From positions 225,214 through 289,213 of the forward strand of contig VWPU01011634.1 in NCBI GenBank assembly GCA_013398955.1: a DNA stretch of 64,000 nucleotides, given 5' to 3'. Below, in pieces: positions 25,929 to 39,255 of this stretch. Within the stretch, counting starts at the first letter, position 1; each line of letters begins with the position of its first letter. Source of the DNA: Callaeas wilsoni (Eukaryota > Chordata > Aves > Passeriformes > Callaeidae). Both the position numbers and the translations under genes were made by a program. The notes under the pieces are model-generated. The model ran no database searches. It worked only from the letters and a program-made list of their open reading frames with translations, and was not told the origin of the DNA.

Positions 25929-27814
25929 GTGAAGTAGATCAGATTTTTTAATGTCTAACAACAGAATACTTGTACCAATCACTGACTTCTCTCACTGTAT
26001 TTTCTTTCCCTGATATGTAATTAGAATTTTCCTGTCATATATCCAGAATTTTATTAGTATAGCTTTATGTTCTTCTAACTGAAGGAGGCAAAACTCTTGC
26101 CACAGTATTACCACTGCAGCCTAGATGACCAAGTCATTTTCATACTGCTACATTTGGCCTCCTAGTTTCACAGATGTCAGAATCATAGGGGAAAAAATTA
26201 AACATGCATGCATTTTGAGACGTTAATACACATGTACAAATGATGTGAGTCTTCTCTGCTTATTATCCAGTTGAGCTCAACAAGTATGTTCAAATAATAT
26301 AGTATAGTTAACCCTACACATATTGCTTAGGGACAATGGGAAGGCTTTTCTCTTCATTGTCTCACCAGCTGTAGACAAAGCCTTGTCATTTCTGTCTGTC
26401 ACGCATTTTCTTTGCCATTTTTGAAATCACACTTCAGTTTCATCTCCATCTGGGGCAGAATCAGGGGTGCTGTAATATTGCAAGAAAAACTGCTTTTTTA
26501 GTATTTTTAGCTTGATTGGAAGATGAGAGCTCTGAAAGTGCTATGACATAAACTGGTCTTTTGATGGTTGTAGAGAAAGTTTGCAGGTGCAGTAGGCTGA
26601 CCAACTGCACAGCAAAAAGCAGCTTAGGATGACAAGTACTACATTAGCACAGCTCATATGGGAAATGACATTTTTCTAAAAGAGATAGATATGCCCTGCA
26701 TGCTGCAGCCAAACAGGGATTCTTCAGATCTGTTCTTTGGCTTTTTGAATATGTATTCAATTTTATACATGTCATTAGCACGTTTTGTATAAAAACAGGA
26801 GAAATGGTAAATCAAATTATGCCCCAAAATACAAATGTAGCTCAAGAGTTTGGCTTTGTATATGAAATTCAGAAGTTAAACTTGCACAAAATGAATGGAA
26901 GATGATTTTTCAGTGTTAATTATGCTGAATTAAATTGTCCTTATATCAGGCTAATAATAATATTAAGGTATTATTTTACTTTCATGAAGTATTAAATATC
27001 AATCCTATAATATTATCACCCATCCGAACCTTTGATCATTTACCCAATTTACACTGAGGAACGTAAATTCTCTTTTCCCGTCATCCTTTTCAATTCATCA
27101 TAGAATTGGAGGCAGTAAAAGCATTTCTGCTATTCTTAACATGGACATGGTTATTTATCAGGAAGGTCAGGAAGTGAACTATATTCATCTCAAGATATAG
27201 TTGCTGATTGTAGCAGAAATGAAAATACTTTCAGTTCTGTAGATATTTGCTGGGTTCCTGCAATATATCTGCTGGACTTCCTATTGCCTATCTAAGCTCT
27301 ACTGCAAGTATCTTGAATCAATTTTTTGTTAAACCCTCTCTTGCTCTACTAGAGAAAAGTAGCTGCACATTGAAATCTAAACCATCTCTTTTAACATGTG
27401 AGATATGATTTTATTTTTTCGTTTTAAATTATAAGTTTAATTTAAAATTAAAACTACTGTCTCAGAAAAGTAGCAATTGGACAATGGAATAGCAACACGG
27501 AGGACTGAAAATCAACAAAAACTTCGTTCTGAAATATTTTCAAACCCTTCTGAAACAGATCTTCCCTAGCTCATTTATAGAAAGTACTCTAATTAAAATT
27601 TAACCACACAGTGCTGTCTTTACTAAAATCACGTGTTGCTAAGGAGTCTTACAGAAGCTTATCTCAATTTTTGTCTGAGTTCTAATACACCTAACAATTT
27701 CAATTGGATGTCATGACAAAACCCTAAACAGAATGCTCTCTATATTGTTCCTAATAGAAGAAAACAATCATCAAATATTTGCAAAATATTAAAGATATAC
27801 AAAAATCCCATGGA
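25929..27814. other. AT-rich non-coding DNA, nothing recognised
   Basis: Dense stops occur in all frames, with no repeat family or exon-like segment seen. Confidence 0.6.
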
Positions 27815-27919
27815 CATGATCCTGGGCAGACTGCTCTAGCTGAGATTGCTTGATCAGGTGCATCAGACACGATGATCTCCAATGGTCTCTTCCAACCTAC
27901 ACCATTCTGTGATTTTCTG
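27815..27919 (+). mobile_element. CR1 LINE 3'-end fragment, plus strand
   Basis: The segment reads 'gatcctgggcagactgctc', then 'gatgatctccaatggtctct', then 'tccaacctacaccattctgt' with a terminal GATTTTCTGA. This is the sense-strand CR1 3' tail. It is severely 5'-truncated and carries several substitutions, so the insertion is not recent. Confidence 0.9.
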
Positions 27920-30900
27920 ACACTTTACAGGATAAAATTTCTGAATAACTGCTCCGTATTTTCCTCTATTCTAGGATTTAGAGCTAGAGCTGTCTAGTCC
28001 ACGACTGTGTCTGAAATGATAATGTTCTAAAACCATTTCAACCTTCCCTATCTTGGATGCACATATTTTTGTAAGGTGTCAAATCAAAGATTTCAAAATA
28101 TTTTTTCTTCTTCCTATCTCCCGTGTCTTTTAAATCCCTAAAGATTCCAACAGTAGTTTCTAATAGTTTACAACAATTTAGTTACCCTGACTTTCATTCT
28201 CTACAGACAAGAATTTGGCAAGCCACATCTCAAATTTTATTGGTATACTTCTGAACCTGGCAGTGCTAAACAGAAGTGTATCAGAATATGGACATCCAGG
28301 AGTCAAATCAACGTCAACTATGACAGCAGAATAACATTAAATATGATTATGTTCTAAATTAAACGTAAGCAAAAAATGCTTTGATATAAAACTCTCTACC
28401 TTCAGATCACAACAGGCTTTATTAAAGGAATTCTGTCATAGTCCTATTTCACAAATGAAAAAGCTGATAAACAGAAAATCAGAGACTTGTTTGAAAGGAT
28501 GTCCAAATTTACTGTTTTCTGGAAAGAAAGAAAACACATTTCCAAGAATTGCACTCCTTTGAAGATTTTGCTTATGTTGGAGTCAGATTCTTTAACTCCT
28601 GAATATATAGATACTTTAAAGAGAAACGTCAAAGTGAGAAAGAATAGTAATTAAAGTCTTCTAATGAATTCCAACAAAGTGATAGAGAAAAAGTACAAAT
28701 GTTTCAGTTTCACAGTTTAGTCTTAGTCTGCATCTTATAATAAAAGGGAAGACTTTTTTATCAAAGTAAAGAAAATTATCTTGAACAGAAAAGTATTAAT
28801 TGCAATCTTTATTTTTAAAAAAATTACAGCTGTAAAGTTATATTGAAGTATTGTCACTGTTGCTTCTAAGATAAATACCTCACTAGTTTATCTTGCAGGA
28901 CACAGGAGGAGAAGTTTTACCAACCCAACAGTTAACTTACAAAAACCATTTCCTGAGATAGTGAATCGAATCTGCTCATCTGGGCAGTCTAAGTCTACTG
29001 ATGAGATCAATGACTCAAGGAGCAGAAGTGTTTTGGCTCTATTTCATACTGGACGGGAATGCAAATACTTCTTCTTTTTCTTCTGTAATCATCAAGATAA
29101 TGTTGACGCAGGAAAATCTGAAACCTATTGTTGCACTGCCCTAAGTGCTAACAAATATTTTTATTGCTATAGTTTTAATTTTTTAAAATAAAATCACTTA
29201 TAAACATTTCAGAATGACGTCTCTTGAAATCTAAATTGTAAGAGTTCTTCATTGATACAAGTTATTTTGTTTAATTTTAATAAACCTAACATCTACTGCT
29301 GCATAGCTTTATTTTCTCATGCCATGTTAAATCTTTTCTTCATGGCTCATACAATTTGAATATTACATGAAGAAACAGTGCTTTAGATTAACATTTCTGA
29401 AAGGCAGAGTTTGAATGATGTGTTTATACTTCATTAGACAGAGAAAGCTTTTATACAAATGCGATAAAAAGAAATGTTTAAACAAAGAAAAAAAAGGGAG
29501 AAAAATTCCAAAAACTCAAATATTCAGAAATGCCATTGATTTCAAAGTGAATGAAAGATTTTCCATAATTCTAAATAACTATATTTTCCATAAACTCAAG
29601 ATGATGGCAGCATCTTTAAATAGACGTCACTTTTGTCAGCCGTGTAAGTCTCGATAAAAGCTAGTGGGCTCTAATATTGACAGCTTTCCACTAAACAAGG
29701 AAAGGAAGACACAATTTTATTCTTAAATTAGTATAATAAGGTCATGTCTGTTGTTAATATACAGCAGTATGGAAACACATAAATCATAATATGATCAAGA
29801 ACAGCTCATAGCTTGCTACTCCATAATTAGCTGGCTCTTTATTTTTACTGATTCTGGACTGTATCTTTGAGGTTTTTATAAATAAAACCTCATAGATTGC
29901 AGTACACAAAAACTTTGCTATTTTATAATATCTTTATTTTAAAAGAAGTATTTGAAAGTTACTGCATTGATGAACAGTAATAATGGGGTTGTCTAACATA
30001 TCAAAATAAATATTTATCACTTTGGAAAATGCAGAGTGAGAACTACAGGAAAGTACTGATTACAGCCCTTAAGGCTCAACACAGTTACTTATAATTCATA
30101 AAACTGATAGAATTAACTAAAATCCATTTTAAAAAGCAAATTATCAATGAAAAATATTATTATCATTATTTACTCTGACCTTTAGTACTTTTCAAACCTC
30201 ATAACTCTCCATATTTGCTAATTTCATTCTCAGAAAAATCTTCTTGAGAAAACCCATGAAGTAATTCCCCATAATTTTCAAATATCAAGGAGTCTTCTCC
30301 TACAGGTTCGAAAGGTTGGAAGAAAATTTCTTGGGATAGATCAGTGTTTTAGAAAATTTGGTGAACTATTTCATAGCTTTATGACAATTTTGCTCAACTC
30401 AGCTGTGTTTGCATTCGGAGAATAATTCCATACAACTGTCATGTTTATGTAAGACATGAGGTTCTCTTTTTATGCTCTCAAATTTAAAGCATTGATCATC
30501 TTTGTCAAGAAAGATACTTAAAAGTCAGGCATTATTATATTCAGATCTAGTCCTTGCATCTCAATCTATTTTAAAAAAAATAAAAAACACAAATTTGACC
30601 TGTCATATATTAGGTAATAGGTTTCATGAAATTTAACATAGTTTTAATCAGCCTGGAACTAAAAACAGCTTCTTTTCCTTTCTTATTCTTAGGCTACATA
30701 ACAGTTATGCAGCTGCTGAATTTCTGCAGTGCCCAGAACTTTTATCATCATAGTTGCTAAAAAGTGAATAAAAAAATGAGAAATAAAATATATAAAAATT
30801 TTAAAAACAGGTCAGTGAAAAATTCCTCAATATCATAAAATAAAGGCTAGTCAGAGAAACAGAAACAGGATCTGAATTCTGGAGAGAGAAAAATATATAC

Positions 30901-33900
30901 TTAAAATCCTTTAAATCATTGTGTGACTTAAATTTTCTCTCTAACAGGTCCAGACAGTCAAAACACATTGCAAGCTTCATAATAAAATAATATGTGAGAA
31001 GATATGCTACCTTTAAAAGCATAATCAAGAATAAATGACATATGTATGCTGTAAACAGCATTGTAGCAGATGGACGGCAGTTCAACTGCACAGTTACTAA
31101 AAACTACAAGAAAATTCTAGAGTGTCTCTCATATCATATTTTTAAATTGCTTCACTACAGGTTTTTTGCATATGCCAAGTCTTTTATGTTTCATGCTCCT
31201 TTGGTAATAATACAACACTATTCTTTTTAGCAGTGTACCATCAGCTGACCTCATAGATATGGACAGCACAACACAACTTGCTTACCTTCTTCCCAAGACA
31301 AATGAAGTCCAGCAGTGAGTGTTAAATAATGTGAACTATTGTTTCAGTTTTCTGCAGGATTTTGTGATCTAGTATATTGGTAGCTTTGCACAGAAAAGAC
31401 AAAACCATTAGCTATTACTAATTAAGCTCTAAACAATCAGACCCTGATGGTCTGAATCATTGAATTCTAGTCATTGATTTAGTTGCTGCTCTTATGTCAA
31501 TAGTCATCTCTGTGCACTATAGATAGATTTCTTTAACATCTAGGTTTATTTTTAAACTTAGCTTTGTTTGTTATGGAAACCTATCACCTTTACCTGTTGA
31601 AAAATAAGAAAGAAAATGTTCAGCAATGTTTATGATTTTATTAAGAACTGCAGCTACTGGATGCTTATAGATTAGTTGGTTTATATGTTGTGATGCTTAT
31701 ATATGCCATGTAAAACACTCCTAAACTGATAAATGGCTCAGAGTGTGGTTCATTACATTTTCAGTTCAGATTAGCTTTGGGGTTTGCATCAGTAAACTAT
31801 GATGAATTCAAAGCAGAAATTAAACAAACTTACAGAAATAACAAATTGCTATGTTGATAAGTTCATAAATAAGATTGGGACAGAGGTGAAAATTTACATG
31901 GGGCAAGTGAATTAGTGTACAGTTCTGAGAAAGAATAAGATGCTATAACAGTCCCATTTGGTTAACTTTATAAGCAAATTTGGGTTGGAGACTAAATGAG
32001 AGATTATAAACATGTGGGTTAAATTCCTTTGCTAGGAACATAATATAAAGCTTTCTAAAACTGCAGATTTAAGTCATTCATTCCCTTCAAAACATAATGA
32101 CTTCTAGACTGAATGTTTTGACAATTATATCCAGCTTCCAATGAGTTGTCAAGTTAGACCTGTCATGTCACATCGTTACTAAGGTCCCACCAAAGAGTTC
32201 TAAGGTGTATGTCTGTTGTCATTTTCCTGAGGTATAGCAGTAAACCACCAGGGTAGCATGAATGGGAGCAGAAATGACTGGAGAGAAAACACTGACTGAG
32301 CAGGGGAGGCCAATATATATTTTGCCCAAGAAATATGTGAGACAACCACTAGCAGTCTAATGTTCACAAATCAAACAGGTGCTTGCAACCACTTGAAATG
32401 TTTTTCTTCGTTCTCTTGGAAAGCATTCACTAATGCAGACAGTTTTCTTGAACTATGCAGGAGGGTGTCTACATCCTGCAGACTATAAACTAACCATAAA
32501 GTCAAAGATTGATTAGTCAGTGTATTCAAGCAGAAAATGCGAAAACTTCGCTGGGCAACAGAACTCAGCTGTGATTGTGAAGGCCTTGGCAGGTTTGAGC
32601 AGAGGTCTTTTTCAGTTATTCCGCCTTTAGAAGGACTCTTGTCATCACATGCCAGATGGTCACAGGCATTGAGAGTCTGCGTATGACCACTCTTGCCCAA
32701 AAGCATTTAGAGTGGGGTTATTTTTGGTATATTGAGACAAGTTGTAACTTCCAAGAGATGCTTTTCTGCAATTATTTCATCAGGCATTCTCATTCCAACT
32801 GAAACGAAACCATATTTGAAAACTAGATAAAGGTAGTTTAGAAGTGTCTGGCATTCCTCTCTCTCAGCTTTTTGGAGCCTTCATCCTTTATTTCTTCTGA
32901 TAAAAACTGTCATCTCCTTAGTGGCATCCATTGCAGAGTGACTTTAGAGAGGGAGGTCACTGGTATGATAAGAGAGAACTTTAATGTTCTTTCTGCTTGA
33001 AGAAAAACCTTAATTTCAGGAAGACCCTTTTTGTGCACTGCTTAGATGCCCAAAAAATCTGTTTATAGGAATTGTCTTGGAAGGAAAGGTGCAGTAGAGA
33101 AGACAGTTGAGGCCTTCTAAAGCCAGATTTTTCTTTAGCTGCTATATCAGTCAGCTGTTGTGTGGTGTAGGTTCATAGGGTCTTAAAAGACCAGTCATAG
33201 ACCACAGATGTGCATCCTCATCCACTATATATATGTATTTAGGAACAACTCTAATATTCCATTTTACAAGTGTTAGCAAGTTAATCTGTCTCAGCATCTT
33301 AAAAATACACTGCTCTTGTTGACTTTTGGCATTCGGGAGGCAGAAAATAGCTGCTGAATCCTACTAACTCAACTCAGTGTTTGTGGAAGGTCAGTATGGC
33401 AATATTTACTGACATCGATATCATCTACAGCCTTTCCATGATGCAAGTGTCTGAGACAGATAAATGTACATTGAGGAGATGTTTAAGAGACTTTTGAGAT
33501 AAACAGCTGCTGTATCCAATGGTCATGAATTCTTCTTTCTGACCTTAGAAATGGCCTTAGCCATTATTAATAAATTTTACAATACATATTGGTACCCAGA
33601 CAATTTAGCCTATTCTCTCTTACTTGAAAACTAGAAAGCAAGCTCTGATTTGTTTGAGAATGGACAGCCTACAGGCTACAATTAAACCATATTACATCTC
33701 GGTCTCTTTCCTGCTGGGAGGAATTAGTCATGAATGGTAAATTAAAGATTAGTGTTTCTTAACAGACAAGTGAGTATTTTTATTTTTCACAGTAACACAG
33801 TCCAGCCTTACATTTGCCTCAAATAACTGGATAGTAGTAATATAATCAGATTAAATTTGTGTGTTTAATTTTATATATTATTGTTGTTCCTGCTGCTGTT

Positions 33901-34810
33901 GTTGTCTGAGAGACCAAATCATTAGTCCAGGGAACACTGGAAGACTATCAGCCTCCTAGGGCATAAACTGTCCACTAACTTTTCCCAGTTGTTTCAGAAA
34001 AAAAGTTGCAGAAGAACAATTGTGGGAAAACCCACTGCACAAAGGAAGGCAGTTTGTTCCTCTTTCATCTCTTTAATTGACTTTTACCCTGAAGCAAGCA
34101 ATTTTACATCATGTCTATAAGTCTTTGTCTTTGACGTAAGAATAAACATTACAACTCATCATTAACGTTGCTCCCCCCTTCTTGAAATTCTATCCTCCTA
34201 TCACTGATAGCCCCTAAAGGAAATAAGAACTCAATTACTAATGCAATTGCTATCAATCAGGTCCCTGCAGAGCAAGCTGAAGTTCAGACTCCAACAATTT
34301 CACAATGAACATATCGCTGCTCTTCTGTAACAGTAGGGTCAAATAGGTTTTATAGGCCCCTTTGGGAGTTGACAACTAACTATTGGGGTGATTTTATGGG
34401 AAATTCTAACTTCCAAATTAACCCATCTCTACCTGGTACAATATTAAGGATTATTAATTTTCCATAAATTTTTGAGCTACAAATAAAAGGAAGCTGAAGC
34501 ATACATGTGTTCCTATAGCTTTTCTTTTTGTAGTGGTAGCAACGGTACACATTCTCCACTGATGTGGAGAACATATTAACTGCTAGCAGGAAGGAGCATC
34601 ACTCAGACAGGTGTAAAGCAGGGCTGGACATAATTGCAGCTTGGTAATGGGCGCCTATTGCTAGGACCAGAGTGTCTTCCTGGGTTTTGTGAGCCAAGTT
34701 TTACTTACTACTCTAGTGTCTGAGTGAAACTAATTGGGAGACCATAACGTAGAACTCTCATGAGAAGCCTTGGACTTTGACTCAGTCTCTTAATCTGTTA
34801 ACTTGTTTTT
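27920..34810. other. AT-rich non-coding DNA, gene-free
   Basis: Nothing coding can be supported. Open frames reach 111 codons (minus strand, 32371-32706) but show no domain or homopolymer-independent signal. About 32400-33600 is somewhat less AT-rich. No mobile element was recognised in this stretch. Confidence 0.55.
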
Positions 34811-36570
34811 CAGAGAATCACATAATAGGTGAGGGACCTCTGGAAATCATTGTTTAGTCCAGTCATCTTGCTCAGTGAAGGGCCAACTAGAGCAGATTGC
34901 TCAGGATCATACCCAGTTAGGTTTCAAAAGTCTCCAGGAATATAGACCCACCAACCTTTCTCAGCAATCTACTGCAGTTTAATCACCTTCATACTTGTTT
35001 CAGTATGCCAAAATCTGTGTTGTACTGTAGGGCCCAGCACTGAATACAGCCCTCCTCAGCTCCTCTTCTGCAAAGTTGATTTCCAGACTCTCATATATTC
35101 CTATTGGCCGATTTGCTGGCCTTTCAAGGTCTCTCTGAACAGCAGCACCCCCATCTGGTGTTTCAGTCCTCTCAGTTTTGTACCACCTGCAAACCTGCAG
35201 AGCTTGTGTTCGGTTCCACCATCCATGTCATTAATGAAGTTGTTACAGGATATTGATACCAGGATAAAACCTTGAGGTTAGTGACTCTCTTTCTGCTGGA
35301 TTTTGTGCTGCAGTCATTTAGACCTGGCAGTGCAACCATTTTTCAAACCACTTCATTGCTCATTTGTCTAAGCCATTCTTCATCAGTTTATCAACAAGGC
35401 TGTTATGAGAGACAGTGTTGAAAACTCTGCTAAAGTTGAGATAAACCTCCACTGCTCTTCTCTTGTCCACTGACAAATTATCTCATCACAAGATATCAGG
35501 CAGGTCAAGAATGATTTCTTTGTAAATCAATGTCGCCTACTCCTAATCACATTCCTGTCCTTCATCTGTTTGTAAATGGCTTTCAGAAGGATTTGCTGCA
35601 TCACCTTCCCATGGATCAAGGTTAGGCTGACTGGTTTGTAGCTCTAGTTCCGTCTTCTTTCCCTTTCTCACAGTCCCCAGGAACCTTTACCTTCTGACAG
35701 AACCTTTTCATGATAATCAAGAATCACCTGGAAATTACATCAGCAAGTTCTCTCAACGCTCATGAGTACATCCCATCATTTCCCATAGACTTGTTTATGT
35801 TCAGTTGCTTTAAATGTTCACTCATCTGATGCTCATCTAGATAGCGTAAGACTTCCTTGCTCAGGACTTCCCCAGAGATCTGAGATTTCTAAAGGCAACA
35901 CTTACCAGTAAAGATATATATGAAGAAGTCATCTTCCATATCAGATCTCACCAGATCATTTGCCTGATTCAGCAGTGGACCCACTTTTTCCTTAATCTTC
36001 CTTTAACTGCTGAATTACCCATGCAAACCCTTCTTGCTGCCCTCCATATTGTTTTCAAGCCTTGACTCGAGGTGGGCTTTTGCTTTCCCAGCCCTATCTC
36101 TGCACACTTGGGAATGTTTACATATTCCTGACTCCATTTCCACCAATCATATCCATTTTCATGTGTCCTGGTTTTGACAGCAGCTCCATCCATCCATCCA
36201 GGCATCCTACCATCTTTCTTGACTTTCTATCATTGGAATAGACCATCCTTGAGTTTAGGGGAGATGAGCATTGAAAAATCAACCAGTTATTCTAAGCCTG
36301 TGTTCTCTGCAAAACTGCCTGCTGTGGCATTCTTCAAAGCAGGTCTCTGAATAGTCCAAATTCTGCTGTCCTGAATTCCAGGATTATGATCGTACTATTT
36401 GCCTGGTTCCCTCATCTCAGGATCCTGAACTTTAGCATCACGTGGTGTACTGTATCTATCTTGGGTAGTTATTTGTCTTCAGAGCAGCCTTATTGGTTCT
36501 AAGTCCCTTCAGGACATCAGGGTGGTTGAAGTCCTCTGCGAGGATCAGGGCCCATGACCAAGAGGCCTCT
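34811..36570 (-). mobile_element. Long, decayed CR1 LINE (endonuclease to 3' end), minus strand
   Basis: This is the most complete CR1 here, about 1.76 kb. The 3' end is at 34811 (CAGAGAATCACATAATAGG, then 'gagggacctctggaaatcat'). Going 5' on the minus strand come the 3'UTR ('cagattgctcaggatc'), the RT with a 'KLMKNGLD'-type segment near 35360-35400, and a linker reading 'GPLLNQ' near 35960. The endonuclease motif DFNHPDV is at about 36512-36537. Many stops and frameshifts interrupt it. The RT active-site block at 35173-35196 reads RFAGGTKL, so both catalytic aspartates are lost. The 78-codon frame at 35969-36205 is an out-of-frame shadow of this element. Confidence 0.9.
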
Positions 36571-37419
36571 ATCCAATTATGACTAGAGGTTTTCCTTGTT
36601 AATTTGGAATATTGACTGGAATTCATGTAACTTGCAAATATTTTTTGTTTAATGAGATACCTCTTTGAAGTGTATTAGTATAAAATTAGAAATATGCATG
36701 CATGAAACTCATAATTACTTGAAGTATAGTGACCAATTGCACTGACAAGTTACATATACAACAAAAACTAATATATAAACAAGTCGATGTTTCCAGAAAT
36801 GCTGTTACAATAGTAGACATTAGCTTTTCCTTTGTGATGGTAATGTTTCTGCAGGTACCCAAAAGAAGTTTTTCCTCCTAACATAAGAGAAGGACAAGAC
36901 AGAGAATACTTCTCTTATTTTTTTTCCCTGTTGCTTTTTAAACACATGATTCCATGATTGGCTGAAATTCTATCAAAATCTTATTCAGATTGCAGGAGAC
37001 ATCTCTACCAAAGTTAATATTTCCCTCAGAGTATAATACCAGAGAGCCTCAGGCAATGCTGTGTAACCCCCTGAAGCTTCTTTTTACCAGGCTGTGTATT
37101 ATGCAGACTTACATTTTCATAGTTCAGTTAACAAGTCAAAGAGACATTGGTACCTTGCATCTAGTTTTGCACTCCATTAGAATAGCTTTAAGTGTTTCAT
37201 TTTAGACTTTAAGCTCTTTGTATGCAATTCTATTTGCAAGTATTTGGCCCCCAGGTTTCTCCTTGAATCCGTCCTCCACTGTCTCTTTCTGCTCTTGTTG
37301 CCAGTGACATTTTCTACACCATAGCTCCCAGCTATCCCTCAACCACAAAGGTAGTTGAAGCAGCTTCCAAAAATACCAGCTCCCAGGAGCAAGCCTTCTG
37401 TGCTTAGAGTATAAAACAA

Positions 37420-37710
37420 GTCTCCATTCGGTGTAATAAATGAATTCATGATTCTCAATTCCCAGCTGACATTAATAGCAGCAAGGAGCAAGAAGCGAGT
37501 TAATGTTAATTTCTGCAGGTAATGCGTGAAAGCAGATAGGAAAAGCTTAAAAGGTCAACATCTGCTGTCGTGTAGGAAAGTTGCAATATTTGATTGGCTA
37601 GTAAATGTCAACACCATGTTCAAAAATCTACATGCTATCCTTTTCAATTTAATCCTAGCTTGCAGCCCAACTAGAAATCATGCAGCATGTTTCAAAAACC
37701 CTTGAGTTAG
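37420..37710. promoter_or_regulatory. Candidate conserved non-coding element
   Basis: This patch is compositionally balanced within AT-rich flanks, with repeated TTAAT/ATTAAT homeodomain-type cores, an E-box-like CAGCTG and intact CpGs (for example in AAGCGAG and TGTCGTGT). No long open frame is present. It resembles vertebrate developmental enhancers in texture, but conservation cannot be assessed from one sequence. Confidence 0.3.
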
Positions 37711-38655
37711 AAAACGGAGTTGTATGATTGCCTTCCCATGGCAATAAGGCACTTGTAAATTACAAACTTGTCATTTAATCAGCATAGTAGGTAGTACAAC
37801 GCCTGTGATTTTTATATCAATTTTCAGGGAATGCTGAAGAATCCATAATGATTATATACCATAAAGAACTGCAGCTCCAACAGTTGCCATGGTATTATGC
37901 ACTCCTCTCTTTTAAAAGCAGTGACTAGAATGTAAAACAGATGATGAATCTAATTGATTGTCCCCTGTAACTCACAGAGATGCTTTATTTTTGTCTCTTC
38001 TTTGTTCTGTTTTGTCTCACAATATATCAGACACAGAACTGCATTGTTTATTACATTGATGGCATTAATTTAGAGAAGAGCAGATGCAGTTTCTAAGCAG
38101 AAATGTGATGACCAGCCCTAAGCAAATGAGAATGAAAATGTTATCTTCTTTGTCTAGATGGCAAATAGCAGTGGTTGATGGAAAACATATCCTCAGCTTA
38201 TGTTTATGTAAAACCTTCTGTAAAGAATAAGGCAATATTGAACCAGAGGAAGCTAGAAATAGAGGGAAGGAGAGAGTGCATGTGTCCACATACAGATAAC
38301 ATGGGTGATTATGTACAGTTTCAGCAGTAAAATGTGACTGCAAGCTCATGACTCTAAATGTAGCTTGAATTTCTGTGCTAGGTGTCATACTGTATTAGTT
38401 GTAAAGTTGCACAATAAGGATGATTTGGGGTGCAGGAAGTTTCATGTTATCTGAAGAAATGCCATGCCTTGTTATACCTGTCTTTTCTGGACTTTGCTCT
38501 ATATCACTTAACCCTGACATGTTTTTACAGTTCTATGGCTTGCTTCAAATGTACCATGACTTAACTTACTCAATCCATTTGACACAGTGGGAGGAAGGAG
38601 AGCTAAAAACAGGCTACATTCTGTTCTAGCAAACCAGAGACAAATTGTGACGTGA

Positions 38656-39255
38656 GCCAATGGCAGAGGGAGTAGAAAAGAGAGAGGACTGGCAAATCTC
38701 ATGAGTGTTTGGTGGTGCCAACTCCACAGCAGTTATGTCTCCATGGGGGAAACTATACGCTTTCAAACTTCCCAGCAAGTTACAATAAGCTGGGGAATGG
38801 AGTGTACTGATGTAAGAGAGTTACAAGCCAGCTTCCAGAAGTTTCTGAGAGCTCTTGATAATTTTGTCAAAACTGAAGTGCAGCTCCTTTCATATTTTGG
38901 TATTAATTTTACGAGAGACCACCAGTAGACAGCTGTGCAAGAATCACTCCAGATAAGCCCAAGATGCTGCTGCCTTCGTGTATTGACAGCATATAGCACA
39001 TGCTTAAGTAAAGGAACTATGTCCTGGATTTCTATACATATTCACAGTAACCTACAGCCTGTGTATGTTTCAAAAATCAGAGATGCAATTGAGATGAAAC
39101 CATGCAGCAGTTATTATCAGTTCAAAGACCTGTATAAAAAAAGCGAAGATATACTCAGACCTGGAGATAAAAATCTCAGAGGTTTAATTTTAAAGGAAAC
39201 CTGCTACATATTTGTATTTTTCTTATTAAAAGCATATGGAAATAAAAAAACATGA
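38656..39255 (+). other. 200-codon frame with one TAG, unrecognised
   Basis: One plus-strand frame stays open from 38656 to the TGA at 39253-39255 except for a TAG at 38926-38928. The segments are 90 and 108 codons. The deduced protein is mixed in composition, including a Cys-rich CCC patch and a C-terminal hydrophobic stretch. It matches no family I recognise and no obvious splice-bounded exon is visible. It could be a decayed coding or transposon fragment, or simply chance. Confidence 0.2.

Noticed and set aside
32371..32706. 111-codon minus-strand open frame
   Set aside because: It has no domain, no splice context and no supporting signal; it is consistent with chance.
36163..36185. TGTCCTGGTTTTGACAG, resembling a bird ERV LTR start
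   Set aside because: It lies within the CR1 with no LTR sequence following, so it is judged a coincidental word.
35969..36205. 78-codon minus-strand frame with a Trp-rich start
   Set aside because: It is inside the long CR1, and a neighbouring frame gives the expected CR1 linker sequence, so this is a frameshifted shadow.
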